From: Neopestalotiopsis rosae
Taxonomy: Eukaryota; Ascomycota; Sordariomycetes; Amphisphaeriales; Sporocadaceae
Direction of reading: 5' to 3'
DNA length: 64,000 nt
NCBI GenBank assembly: GCA_023078685.1
Contig: JALGAS010000003.1
Span: 1 to 64,000 of the forward strand
Part shown: positions 18,707-30,790 of the stretch, piece after piece
Layout: each line of letters opens with the position of its first letter
Numbering within the stretch: position 1 is the first letter of the stretch
Notes under the pieces: generated by a model
Told to the model about the DNA's origin: nothing
Seen by the model: the letters and a program-made list of their open reading frames with translations, nothing else
Database searches by the model: none
Program-made: the position numbers and the translations under genes

Positions 18707-20365
18707 ATGGAAAACAACATGGAAGCCGGCTGGTTCTACTCTGGAAGACAGATTAAGCAGTACTTCCTGACGCGAGTAACCAGCCTCCGACCCCCAAGGA
18801 CCAAGCTCCGCAACCCCGTCGCGGTCCTCCGCGACCTCGACCGCCACCAGTGGCTCATGTTCCTCGTGGGCCTGCTGGGCTGGGTCTGGGACGCCTTTGA
18901 CTTTTTCACCGTGTCCTTTTGCCTGACCGAGATCGTGGCCGAGTTCGACACGACGGACACGGCCGTGTCGTGGGGCATCACCGTCACCCTCATGCTCCGC
19001 TCCGTCGGCGCCGTCATCTTTGGCGCCCTGTCGGACCGCTACGGCAGGAAGTGGCCCATGATTATCAATCTGGGGCTGTTCATCGTCCTCGAGCTCGGGA
19101 CGGGGTTCACGCAGAACTTGTCGCAGTTCTTGGCTGTTCGCTCGCTCTATGGCATTGCCATGGGCGGCTTGTACGGGCCGGCTGCGGCGACGGCGCTCGA
19201 AGACTTGCCTTATGATGCACGTGGTCTATTGTCAGGGGTCTTCCAGACGGGGTATTCCATGGGATATCTGCTAACGGCTGTATTCTATCGTGCAGTGAGT
19301 CCTGCGACAAGTGGTTTGTCGGGAAAGTGAATGCTAATTTTTGACAGCTTGTACCGACCACGATTCATGGCTTTAGGTCCCTGTTTTAGTTCGGTGCCGG
19401 GCCTCCCGTCCTCATTATCGCGTTTCGCTGGTATCTGCCCGAGACAAACGCATTCTTGGTCATGAAGGCTGAGAGGGAGGCTGCGCTAGCTAATGGCAGC
19501 GAAGGGAGTGACAAACCCGCTGCTCGTGCTTGGCTTAAGGAGTTCGCGTCTGGCCTCAGGTCGAATTGGGTCTTATTTGCATACCTTGTCATTCTCATGA
19601 CTGGATACAACTCTTCTAGCCATGGTAGCCAAGACCTGTACCCGACATTTCTCAAAAGTCGTAAGTGACTTGCTCTCTATGGAGAGACTTATTCGTGAAA
19701 CTCTTTCTAACAATTTTGCAGAGGTTGGACTAAATGCGACAGACGTTACTATTACGAGTGTAGTAGGGCAGTTCGGTTCCATGATTGCCTCGGCCAGTCT
19801 CGGTTGGCTCTCATCCTTCGCCGGCCGCAGGTTGACCATGATCACGGGCTGCATCTACGGCGCCGCTGTCGTCCCGGCGTACGTTCTGCCCCGTTCGAGA
19901 AAACTGATTGCGAGTGCCTTTTTCCAGCAGTTTGCCATTGGCTGGGTCTTTGGGCCCATTCCCATTTATCTGAGTGAGATGGCGCCGCCGCAACTGCGAA
20001 GTACCGTCATGGGTCTCACGTACCAGCTCGGGAATCTGGCGTCGTCGGCTTCCGTGACCATTCAGACCACGATCGGTGAACGATTCCCCTTGGCTCCAGA
20101 GAATGGAGTTGCGCGCTATGACTATGGAAAAGTGATTGGTATCTTTCTGGGAGTCGTGTGGGTCTTTATGGCCATAGTCACGTTTCTGGGGCCTGAAATG
20201 ACTCAAGAGGAGAGAGCCGAGCAAAGCGCTTCGGCAAACTATCTTGAAAAGCTGAGAAAGGATGGTGTGAGTCTAGCAGAGATTGGGATTCTGAGGGCCA
20301 AAGCGGTTGCAGAAAACATAAAGAATGTGGAACCCGGGACGGTAGAGAAATCTTCAGCTGTGTAG
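18707..20365 (+). CDS. MFS carboxylic acid transporter (Jen1-like), carrying an in-frame TAG
   Basis: A proton-coupled plasma-membrane transporter of the lactate/pyruvate (Jen1) type by family resemblance. Exons are 18707-19294, 19348-19660 and 19722-20365 (introns of 53 and 61 bp with GT...AG). The junctions restore typical readings (YRA/LVP and KS/QVGLNATDV). Visible features: WDAFDFFTVSF in TM1, the DRYGRK loop after TM2-3, LPET after TM6, and PIYLSEMAPPQLRSTV. About 514 residues are expected. Exon 2 has TAG at 19387-19389 inside RSLF-x-FGAG, where a Trp (TGG) is normal; this is a CpA to TpA change on the opposite strand. Using that TAG as an alternative acceptor would restore the frame but delete 14 residues. 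It is either a recent pseudogene or an altered transporter. Confidence 0.8.
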
Positions 20366-20716
20366 GAATTTCATGTCATAGCGATACTTGGATTTCGAAA
20401 ATGGTAGTGGCAAGCTTGCTAATATCCGGCCATTATTTATTGAATAGGCAGATAACTTCGTCGAGCTTATCGCCTAAGTCGATTTATTGCAGGTATTCTA
20501 TGATAATTAAGCAATTTATATGTTTCCCCTCTTCTATTCTTTTTATAACATTTTTATTTTTCAATTAACACTTTTCAAAAAGGAAAAGAAAAAGCAAATT
20601 GCTTTATTATGAAAAGACTTTTCATATTCTTTTTATACCTTTTCTCTTCTTTTTTTTCTCGTTCTTTCCGTACTCATATTTATGGTAGTGCGCAGACTTC
20701 TGCTTGGTTAGTGTAC
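20366..20716. other. Convergent intergenic region
   Basis: AT-rich 3' flanks between the convergent MFS gene and the hypothetical gene. It holds long T and A runs near 20520-20660 but no gene. Confidence 0.6.
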
Positions 20717-21520
20717 CTAGTTGCCGCCAACACCTCGAGCCATATCAAAGTCCCGTTTATACTGAAAATCCATCAGCATCAATGCAGTGATTACTGTCAT
20801 TCGCTTCCAAGTTGCTCCCAGTGCGCCATTCTCGCCTGCCCCAAGGAATGCAAATCTCCAAAGCTTGTGTAGCACCACGCCACCGTTTTTGGCGCATATG
20901 GCTACGATGTGATATCCGTCAGAGGTCTTTGGCCAAGATGTTTGCAGTGTCCTTGGCGTCGATTCTTCATTGCTCAGGGGCTTGGCTGTCATGTGCACAA
21001 GCTTCCAGCCAAGGGATTGTCCGTTCAAAATCGTCTTGATCCTTGGGTTGTTCGTACTCCGCCACTCGAAAGATTCTTTTTGGTTCGCTACATCTGTGAC
21101 AACTGAGAATTGGAAAACGACGCGTTTCCAGTCGCGCTTTTGCGTGATGATCTCTTTCATGGACAGTTGTCCATTGGTCAAGTGCTGCAGATCAATCTCC
21201 CACTTTTTAGAACTATCATCAAGATATCGACCTGATGCCATTAGCGGCTGGCTTGTCGACGGGCCTGCATACAAAGAGACGTGTCGATCTTTCCATCGAT
21301 TCTCATCAGTTCTTGCGATGCTTGATATCGGTTGGTTTTGATGCTCAGCGATAAAGGGGTTGTCTGAGGAGCTGTTGCGATAAACGTTCCATTTGGATGG
21401 AAAGTCGAGAGTACCGTCATTTCCACGATCCGGCTGGAATATTTCATTTGTCTTTTGGGAAGTTTTGGCGTAATCATCATCATTTTTCGATGCATTGATA
21501 GGACTGATTGTGCTATCCAT
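20717..21520 (-). CDS. Hypothetical protein, 267 aa
   Basis: A single uninterrupted ORF of good length; I do not recognise the family with certainty. The N-terminal 60 residues are polar and probably disordered. The centre has alternating strands such as WEIDLQHL, VVFQFSVVTD, SFEWRST and GWKLVHMTA, and the C-terminal part has HIVAICA, LWRFAFLG and MTVITALMLMDFQYKRDF. The FEWR...GWKL...ITALM pattern recalls Tubby-C/LURP-like beta-barrel proteins of fungi, but this is a weak resemblance. No signal peptide or membrane segment is evident. It converges with the MFS gene and lies between two transporter genes; no functional link can be shown. Confidence 0.55.
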   Translation of the reverse strand: MDSTISPINASKNDDDYAKTSQKTNEIFQPDRGNDGTLDFPSKWNVYRNSSSDNPFIAEHQNQPISSIARTDENRWKDRHVSLYAGPSTSQPLMASGRYLDDSSKKWEIDLQHLTNGQLSMKEIITQKRDWKRVVFQFSVVTDVANQKESFEWRSTNNPRIKTILNGQSLGWKLVHMTAKPLSNEESTPRTLQTSWPKTSDGYHIVAICAKNGGVVLHKLWRFAFLGAGENGALGATWKRMTVITALMLMDFQYKRDFDMARGVGGN

Positions 21521-23962
21521 GCAGAATGTCAGTTACCTTGTGCAGGTAAATAAACAAGCTTGCTGAGAATTCAGGCGGATGCGAACTACTGGAAAACTGT
21601 ATCATACGGGTTGTAAACAGCATATAGACATACAGTTTTGTCCTAGATACCGTAGTGTAAAGTGCAGCCAGAAGATTATATCGATGAGTCTGACTAGTTG
21701 AAACTTAGGCGGCTGCGTTTCACTTATATCATGAATGACCTACAGGAATTCGCTTATTTGGCAGCCACTTGGCGAAATGTGGCGTTACGCAGCGGAAGGA
21801 TTTAGCGTTAATTTTCTTTTCTGAATCCTGCTCCAATGTTCACGTTTCATAGCCACTTATCAGTATAGGGAGGGAAGGAATATAGAGTATTCTTGACAAT
21901 TGGAAGCCGGTGGTAAGTTTCCAAGGATATAATTAGCCGTCTGAGTGTGGCTGAGCTCACAAGGATGGAAGTTGATGAAAAGGACTGGGCTTGGGCTAGT
22001 CGATGCAGGATTCGCGCCTCAAATTAACGCCGACCTCGGTCCCGAAAAGAAATGTACTTGTACCCCCAGCCTATCAAAGGTCTTGCACGAGTCCATGGCC
22101 AGGACGAAGGATCTCATGAGCATGAGCAACGCAAATTGCAAATGTCACACCGGCATGGTCGAGATAGTCTTGCGCAGCTGGGCGTCTACGAACCTTGAGT
22201 CCCAAGAATCCTATTCGACATGCTTGATGGTTAGCAAAACGTTAAGAACTAAATTGTATGCATTCCAGTTTTGAATGATATTGTTATTTGACCGTATAGA
22301 AAACACGAAGATGATTTCAAAAACGATTTTCAGTCATAGATATTACGTGCGCACGAACGAGATACGAAGCACTTCATGTTCCAGCAACAGCCTCTCAAAG
22401 CCTCTATAGGGCCATGCACGTACAGCCACAGATATCAGCCACATGTGGCGTATCATCCACACAGCATATCGAATGGTATAGCAATTAAGATTTTTTGCCA
22501 TGTGAACCATAAACAGCCCAGCCAGCTCAGCCAATTGCCGTGTGTTGACGCCGCTTCGCAGAGGCAATTTGAAGACATTCAATGAAACCACAATTGCGCT
22601 TTCAAATACATGATAATGTTGCCAACCAATGGCGTAATCACTATTCTTGGAAGATCATAAAGCAGCTAGATTTCCAGCAACTCTCGTCTAAAGTTCACTA
22701 GACTTAAGCGGACAGCGAATGGGGAGCTCTTTGCGGATCATGTTTGCACTGGCGTGGTTTAAGGAATGCCCCAAAAAGCAACAAGCGGGGCCCTGTATGA
22801 ACCTTGCTACATACCTAATTCGTTTCGCAAGTACTCCTAGCACCAGATGGACTCGACAGTAGGAGCAATCAGGTAGGTAATGTTTTGTTTCGGCTGTAAA
22901 TATTCAATGTGCTCGGCGCCGACTTCTTTGATCATTCTCTCGTACGTAAAGCAAGCCACTTTGATACGACAATGGGTTAAACATGGTGCCTTCTTCTTAC
23001 AGCAATGCTAGTTTGGCTAGTGTGTCGCTATCCCGTTGCAAGTCCGGCAATTCCGCTACCAATCGTCATGCTTAGAGGTCGAGAGACGCCATGAAAGTGT
23101 ACAGCTAATCTCGAGCAGCTATGCCGTCGATGATCGTAGTCGCATCATGTGTCAATTGGGCATGCGGAGAATTACTTACCGCCGATGGGACGATGGAGGA
23201 CCCGGTTATAATCAAAGGGCGCCTGACGGGCTTCCGTATCGGGCAGGACATAGAAGGTTTCTAGAAGACATGGACCACGCACCCCCCTCGACACAGCACC
23301 CCACAATTGCCGATCTTGGCTGAATACCGACAGAGTGGAACGGCAAGTCTTGATGAGTTGAATGCCGCCTTGGCTGTGCCGTTGTGACATCGTCTCATGT
23401 ACATTCACACCTATAGTACCGAGATCAATATAGGTGTTGGCAGTGACCACCACTATCATGTCTGGTCTCGAAATAACCCCTCTAGTATTTCTTTCAATAG
23501 CGGTTTCTTGCCAAAAAGCGAGTACTCTTTGAAAAAATCAGAATTGATGAGATCATGCTCTTCAAGCTTATTCAAAATGTAGCTAGTATTTCACAAGCAA
23601 GTCGGCCGGGAATAACTCCTTCGATCATGCGAATTCCTATCATAGTCATCAGCCTCCGCTTAGCGAGGGGCTCACCTGTGGATTAAGAGACTATATCGGG
23701 AAGTTGCAAAAGCTCACTTGAATATCTTCGTCTGACTGGCTGAAAGCATCGTCCCTAAACGGGACATGAAATCGGGATCATACGTGTGGCTTTCAACTGG
23801 CCAAGTAGCCAAGTCACATTTTCAAAGCTGGGCTATAAGGACCTGCAGCCCTACCCGGGGCCAAGGCACCTTGGCAACTCGCCAATGTCTACGTGACTCG
23901 GGTTTTGACACTTGCAACCAGGGAGAGACTGCAAGCGCGAGTCCTCGTGACATCTAGCCATC
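21521..23962. other. Long intergenic region upstream of the OPT gene
   Basis: 2.4 kb without a convincing gene. Short ORFs have no recognisable domains. One, at 21945-22274 (+), has a stretch (VDAGFAPQINADLGP) reminiscent of an MFS transporter N-terminus and may be a decayed fragment, but nothing else supports it. The region includes the direct-repeat copy at 22291-22456. Confidence 0.5.
22291..22456 (+). repeat. Diverged direct repeat, copy B
   Basis: Partner of 18053-18212. It has the same order of short conserved blocks and the same 20-bp identical core with palindrome GCCACATGTGGC at 22438-22449. It lies 1.5 kb upstream of the OPT transporter start. Confidence 0.7.
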
Positions 23963-26891
23963 ATGACGATGCACGACTACGAGACGGACAAGTCGACCAC
24001 CGACTTGATCCGGCCTGCGACGCAGGACACCGAGCAGTTTGAACTGACCGAGGACTTGAAGGGCAAGATCCGCATGGCTTCTGGCCACGCCCCCCTCAGT
24101 GACGAGCAGGCAGCGAAGCGATTGAGACTCTTCCGTCAGTCGGCACAATATGATCCCAATATTCCCGTCGAGGACCTCGATGACGTGGATCATGCTTTGC
24201 GGGAGCATGACACCAGCAAGGAGAACGATCTAGTGCATGGCTTGGTCGAGGACAGTCCCTACCCTGAGTTGAGTACACCACTTGAATCCAGAAACCCAGA
24301 GTTACAGTGCTGATATACCGATCTACAGGTTCGCGCTGCTGTCAAGAACTACGATGTCGATCTTCCCGCCAACACGGTCCGGGCTTGGGTGATTGGTATG
24401 ACCATGACCACGATATTCTCCGCCCTCAACATGCTCTTCTCCATGAGATCTCCGTCCATCATCATCACCTCGATCGTCGCCCAATTGGTCGCGTACCCTC
24501 TGGGCATGGGCTGGTCCAAGGTTATGCCAAGTCGACAGTTCAATCTCTGTGGTCTCAAGTTCAGTCTGAACCCAGGGCCCTTCAACTTCAAGGAACACGG
24601 CCTGATTGTTCTCATGGCCAACGCTTCCTACGGCTCCGGCGCCGGCTACTTTACCGATATCCTGACTGCGCAAAAAGCCTACTACGGCTTCGACTGGGGC
24701 TGGGGCTATGCCATCCTGCTCGCTCTGACCACGCAGTGTATCGGCTTCGGCATCGCGGGCATCGCTCGCATCTGGCTCGTGGAGCCCGCGTCCATGATCT
24801 GGCCCGCCAACCTCGTCAGCACCACGTTCATGTACACGCTCCACGACCACTCCAGGACCAACCCGGCCGAGTCCAATGGTTGGACCATTAGCCGGTATCG
24901 CTGGTTCTTCTACGTTGGTCTCGCCTCCTTCTTCTGGTACTGGATCCCCGGCTATCTATTCCAGGCTCTGAGTGTCTTTGCATTTCCGACTTTCATTGCG
25001 CCGGACAATGTCACCATCAATCAAGTCTTTGGCGGTTGGACGGGCATGGGACTGCTCCCTCTGACCCTGGACTGGACGCAAATTGCGGGCTACCTGGGCT
25101 CCCCGCTCGTGCCCCCGTTCCACTCCATCTTCAACACGCTCATCGGCGTCATCGTCTTCTACTGGGTCGCCGCGGCCGGCATCCACTGGACGGGCACCTG
25201 GTACGCCGACTACCTTCCCTTCAGCGACAGCGGGTCCTGGGACAACACCCAGAGCTCGTACAACGTCAGCCGCATCCTCACGCCCGAGTTCGACCTCGAC
25301 GTGGCAAAGTACGAGGAGTACTCGCCCCTGTTCCTGTCGACCACCTTCGCCATGAGCTACGGCCTCTCGTTTGCCGGCATCGCCTCCGTCATTGTGCACA
25401 CGGCCCTCTTCCACGCCAAGGAGATCTGGATCCGGTTCCGGGACCGCGAGGGCACCCTGGACGATGTTCATGCCAAGATGATGTAGGTGACCCGGCTTGA
25501 TTGTCCTTCTTGAACATGATTTCTAACATTACCTACTTGTAGGCGCAAGTACAAGCCCGTCCCCCAATGGTGGTTCCTGTGCATCTTCGTACCTTGCCTG
25601 GCGCTCAGCTTCGCGACCTCGTACATTTGGCCGACCGGCCTCACCTGGTGGGCCCTGCTCATCGCCGTCGTCATCAGCTTTGTCTGGATGATCCCCATCG
25701 GTATGGTGCAGGCCGTCACCAACATCCAGATTGGCCTCAACGTCTTTACCGAGTTCATGATTGGGTACATGCTGCCGGGACGTCCAAACGCCATGATGAT
25801 GTTCAAGACATATGGATGTAAGAGGACTTTTTTCTCAAATCTTTAGTAGACTTAGTATTGGATGACTGACTTGAACACGCAGACATTACCATGACGCAAG
25901 GTCTGGCTTTCGTGGCGGATATGAAGCTGGGCCATTACCTCAAACTACCACCACGCACCATGTTCTTTGGTCAGCTAATCGCCACTGTCTGGTCATGTCT
26001 GGTCCAGGTGGCAGTTTTTTACTGTAAGTTCCAAGGTCGAAAAAACAGAAAAAGTTTGTATGACATTGGTTGTTGACTCATCTTCGCGTCTCTCTACCAG
26101 GGGCTCTGGGTGCCATTGAAGGAATCTGCACCGCCGACGCCGTCGCCCGCTTCACCTGCCCCAACGGCAAGGTCTTCTTCACGGCCTCGGTCATATGGGG
26201 GCTCATTGGACCCCAGCGCATCTTTTCGGGCTCGGCCATCTATGCCAACCTCCAGTGTAAGCATTCCTATCTCCTATATTGAAAAAAAGAAAAAAAGATC
26301 TTCCCCCTCCACCAAATAAAACACTATAAGAAGGCAACTGATACTGACATGCCACCCACCAAAAAGACTTTTGGATCGCCGGCGCCGCGCTCCCCATCAT
26401 CTTCTGGCTGATCCAGCGCAAGTGGCCAAAGTCCTGGGTGCGCCTCCTTCACGCCCCCGTCATCTTCTCCGGGCCGGGCTACATCCCGCCCGCGACGCCG
26501 CTCAACTACCTCACCTGGGGCGTCATTGGCATCCTGTTCAACCGCTTCATTCGCAACAAGTGGAGAGGCTGGTGGATGCGATTCAACTGTAAGTTTTTCT
26601 CCCAATTCATTTCTCCATTTCTTTCGCTCCCACCGAATCATTCAATCATAACCCGAGGTTTTTCAACTGTGAGCTAATCAACCATGTCGTCCTTCAGACA
26701 TCACCTCTGCCGGTCTCGACGCAGGTCTGGCCCTCTGCACTATTCTTATTGTGCTCTCCATCTCCCTCACCAACACGGCCGCGCCCGACTGGTGGGGTAA
26801 TAACCAGGCTCTCAACACCATGGACTATAACGGTAACGCCTGGTACAAGACCGTAGACGAGGGTGAAACCTTTGGGCCCGACTCGTGGTGA
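23963..26891 (+). CDS. OPT-family oligopeptide transporter
   Basis: A membrane transporter of the fungal OPT (Isp4-like) family, importing small peptides by family inference. Seven exons are proposed: 23963-24268, 24329-25482, 25543-25817, 25883-26023, 26101-26256, 26367-26588 and 26698-26891, giving about 815 aa. Family hallmarks are SPYPE/VRAAV, NTVRAWVIGM, SLNPGPFNFKEH near residue 180, PANLVSTTF, the FGGWTGMGLLPLTLDWTQI block, KYKPVPQWW, NVFTEFMIGYMLPGRPNAMM and GPGYIPPATPLNY. The N-terminal 100 residues are polar and cytosolic; the rest is a series of hydrophobic helices. Introns 2-6 are canonical. Intron 1 is not: the family reading needs the exon to end at GAG (24268), but the next bases are TTGAGT. 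One G seems missing at the donor, or a weaker in-frame donor upstream (24233 or 24245) is used. Confidence 0.88.
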
Positions 26892-27053
26892 TCGTGGCAA
26901 GTCTCCACAACATGACAAAGATGCGGCTTGTCTGCTGCAGGCATAAAGTGCAAAATCGACAAGTGCAAGAGCATCTGATTGCTCAGTAACTTGTTCGTGT
27001 AAAATTAGTTTTAGGAAAGAGAGGAAGACCGGCTATACAATCAGGAATATGGC

Positions 27054-27350
27054 TCAATTCAACGGTAGGTCGTCAGTGAGAAACAACGAGATAATAATTG
27101 TACCTTTTGATCGCGACTGATCATGGACACGGAATGTTTTGAATCCATTCTTAAGAGCTATCGACGTGATCATTGACTCGTTCCTCGTTACTTTCAAATT
27201 GCCAACTAACTTGTCAAGCCTTGTTTCCACAAAACTATGGTAATCCCTTCCGTGGATGATACCTCGTACCAGCTCGAGCGCGTGAAATGCAATCCTTGGG
27301 TTGCCCCGATACATCTTGCCATGACCTAACATGCGCCTCTCCGTTATCAT
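27054..27350 (-). CDS. Small hypothetical ORF, 98 aa
   Basis: Open frame just downstream of the RBR ligase gene on the same strand (7 bp between its ATG and that stop). No recognisable domain, signal peptide or membrane segment. It may be only the 3' UTR of the ligase gene. Confidence 0.2.
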   Translation of the reverse strand: MITERRMLGHGKMYRGNPRIAFHALELVRGIIHGRDYHSFVETRLDKLVGNLKVTRNESMITSIALKNGFKTFRVHDQSRSKGTIIISLFLTDDLPLN

Positions 27351-27356
27351 AACTCA

Positions 27357-29680
27357 TTAATTCCGGCGCCTTGCGTGCTGAAATGTGGGCATATAGGGTG
27401 GAGGAAATCTGACGAAATGCTCCTCAGGTGTCTGATGAAAAGCGTTCATCGTCATGTTATGAAGAAGGCGATCAAAAACATCCACATAGTCCACATGCCC
27501 ATGAAACCCGCGCACTGCACCACGGAAATGCGCTTCCCTTGGTCGTGCGTTCTCGCCATTTTGCGGGTTTGGCTCGGGGTGAAATGGATTAGGTGGATTA
27601 AACGGGGGCCCTCGCCAGTTCGGGGGGCCTCGCGGCGGCGCATTTTGGTCGTCCACAACTTCTTGCGGATTTGGTTCAGGTTGAAATGGATTATGCCTGG
27701 GTGTCGGCAGTTGTTGTCCAAGTGGTTGTCCCAGTGGTTGCCGCGCTGGTTGCCACTGCTCAGGCCCGCGCGGAGGTGGATTTAGTGGTTGCCACTGTTC
27801 GCGGGGCGGTGGATTTGGCTCCGTCGCTTGTCGCCAGTGTGCCAGAAGGCCGTCAATATTGAAGTTGTTGTGCTGATCAAGGAAATTACGCATGTTCATG
27901 TTTTCATCTTGATTGAGAAAGGGCATAAATGCACGTCCTCCCTCATACATTGGCGGGTTTTCGAAATATTTGCAGTCTGTCTTGTGTTTACACTGGAGCA
28001 GACTTTGTTCGTCGTGGAAATATGTAGAGAGGCATAGGTAACACCATTCATGACCACATATACCTATTTGGCCGTCAGTAAGGTCTTCTTTATACCCCTC
28101 TGTCTGACAAGTGAACACTTACAGGTGATGTGATCGCAACCAGAGAATTTATGCACGTCCCTGTGGCATTGGGGGCATGGTTTTGTGATTTCCTTGACTG
28201 TTTTCTTCGAGGCCTTTTCGTTTTTTCGTTGCCGCCTGTTACGTACATCAAAGTCCTCACAGGTTTCGCCCTTGTGCCAGGGCAGATCGTGGATGGCACA
28301 GGAAGAGGCCTTGCAACTGTAGCATTTGACTTTATCGCATCCTGTACGGATAATCTGACCAGTCTGGCAACGCGGATTCAGACACCACTTGAAATTAGGG
28401 ATATTTGACACAGCGGCTTTTGTGGCGAGACTATCATATCTAGATTTAGTGGTTAGCAGGAATCGCATTAGAGTAGCATATTTGTGGTACACCGACCTGT
28501 CAAACGTTTCCCTTGTTGCAAATGCCTGGACATCCTCGAAGCGTAGGAGTTGTGGACATTCCGGGCATCTCAGCCTATCCCAAGCCACAGTGTCCATGCT
28601 CGAGGCAATCCATTGGCCAATACATTCCTTGCATGTAGTTGCATCATGCTCGCATGACTTGGTAATAGAGCTCGGTATCTCTGACGCCCTTTTGTCATCG
28701 CCGCATACCACACATGACGTTGTCAGAGGCAAAAGCCATGCCTCTTCGGCCGTGAACTTGTCTGTAACGTTTCGGGTCAATTCAAACTCGACAGTCTGGC
28801 CAAGAGGCACATGGCGCCGCCGCTTCAGCAGCTTTCCCTTGCACACCAGAGTGATATCTTCAGAATCCACGTTGAGACGGCTCGAGGCGCGACGGTGTAC
28901 GTTTGTCAGTATTTTATAGCGGAGCCACTGTCTGAGACTCCCAAGATCGACTGAAGGCTCGGCGTAATTTGAAGGCGGGTGATATATATACTCCTCATTC
29001 ACTCCCTTCAAAATGAGGTAGCCGTTCTCGGGTGCAACATCAATGCGAATCTCATGGCAGAGCCACGACTTGATCATGGCGGCTTTCCAGTTGTTTCCTT
29101 GGAGGTCCCCAGGTCTCAAGCCGCCAACTGCTGTCACGACAATCCGATGAGGATCCTCAATGCCCAGGAGGGCCGCAAGTGTACGTCTCAGCCTGCCTAC
29201 GGTTTCGCCTTTTTCCAAGGTAGCATGCATCTGGGCTGCTTGCTCGCTGTTGAGCTGGACTTTCTTAGCCCAACTTATTCTGATTGCGCTTTCATCGCCA
29301 GCATCAAAGTCGCTTTTCAGAGCTCGATAATGTAACCTGGAAATGTTTCTGGGAATCTCGTCGCCCAATAGCCGCTTGTCCATACAGTAGTAGATGATCT
29401 GAGCGTCTCTTGACACGGGCCCATCGTAATTATCCCAGTCGGCATAGCGACGCTTCAGGAAGTTTGTGATGTGGCTCAAGCACGTTGTCTCCTTGATCGA
29501 AATCCTAGTAGGATCTCGCAAATCATCGAGGTCGATTAGCTGTATTTCTATTCTATCCGCCTCTTTGTAAAGCGGATACCCGCTCCTGAGGGAGTGGTCA
29601 TGATGATGGTGATGGTGATGAGCGCCATGAGATCTTTGCGCTCGAGGATAAGAAGTCGAAGTATTCGGGAGAATGGTCAT
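27357..29680 (-). CDS. RBR-type E3 ubiquitin ligase
   Basis: 754 aa in two exons (29680-28123 and 28063-27357; 59-bp intron). The N-terminus has a His-rich stretch (residues 20-30). Around 235-310 there is a region like a ubiquitin fold (VDSEDITLVCKGKLL, GQTVEFEL). RING1 follows (CVVCGDDK, CKECIGQW, LRCPECP, about 320-380), then the in-between-RING (WCLNPRCQTG, GCDKVKCYSCKASSC, about 430-465). RING2 is CPQCHRDVHKFSGCDHITC continuing ICGHEWCYLC. The catalytic thioester cysteine expected in RBR ligases is the one in DHITC (residue 520), and its codon is split by the intron. The C-terminal 190 residues are Pro/Gln/Asn-rich (repeated PPR, PNP) and probably disordered. The substrate is unknown. 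Confidence 0.88.
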
Positions 29681-30790
29681 GATGCAGTCCGATCAACAAC
29701 AAAGATCTGCATTTGAAAAGTTACTGGATCTGTGGAACAGCAAGGAGTGAGGATTTCCAATAAGTCCTGAATTCTATTGAAATCGTGGTCAGACACCGGA
29801 GAACCCTTTAGCCTTGGCGAGATGCTGCAGCCGTAACGCCGGTGGCCAGAATGCACGTATGAATTTAATAACAGCCGCGAGAAATGCTCACACGGGAATC
29901 AACCGTGACAGCACAAGAAGGACCACGAATGGTCGACGAGACAGCGGGATGCATAAATGCGACGACACCCAAGGGAAGCGAGGAGAACGCAATCAGGCAC
30001 AAGAGCATTTGCAGAAACACATGTGGAAAGTACAGAGGCAGGAGGCTCGATCACGCTTATCGAACAGGGCAAGGGCAGCCTGCATATGAGACATTGAAAG
30101 CTGACTGACGACTGGAGGGGGGCCAAGGTGGGAGGAGGGAAGGAAGGCGGCAGGGCGGGGCAATCGAGATGGTTACTGGCTAAGAAACCTTCCTCATTTT
30201 TTTTTTCCCTTCCTTCTTCGAGGGGCATTTGACTTGTCCAACCCTTTGATGCAACCACTACATCTTCCGACATGTCCAATAGATTTCTCCCCCCGCCCTC
30301 ATGATGGTAGTGGTGGCATTGGGTGGGCGCAATGAGGAAACGTCCTGGACTTCTGTGTGCGATCTTGGTGCCCTACTACAACTACAGCTACAGTCTGCGC
30401 ATCAATCAGGTGTCTGATTGATGGTAAGTGATGCCAAGTTGCCAGCCCATCTTAAACCTTGGGGTAGTCCTGCGCATCTCATTTCAAAGTGCGACTAAGC
30501 GACGCCGAGGGGGAAATGGTCGCATCTCTATCAAAGCTTATGCAAGTGATGATATATGTAAGTAGGTGCGACCCTTCTGCCAAATCCCGGCAGTTTCCAT
30601 GCTTTGCCTCTAACATGACAGCCTCAATAATAAGACAATAATCCAGGACAAGTTTGCTCTTTCGCTTCTAGCCGACGTTCTACCCAATGTTGACGCCTCA
30701 CAGATCTGAGTCCCTCTTTTGTCTTTGACTGGTACAGACACACAAAGGTGGCTTGTATATACAAGTGTGCTTTTCGCAGTACTCTCCTGC
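29681..30790. other. Intergenic, upstream of the RBR gene
   Basis: No convincing gene. It contains purine/pyrimidine-rich segments near 30110-30160 and 30190-30225. It presumably holds the RBR promoter and the 3' flank of the ERG28-like gene. Confidence 0.5.

Noticed and set aside
21945..22274. ORF with VDAGFAPQINADLGP, like an MFS N-terminus
   Set aside because: Similarity stops after about 20 residues, no transmembrane segments follow in any frame, and both flanks are non-coding.
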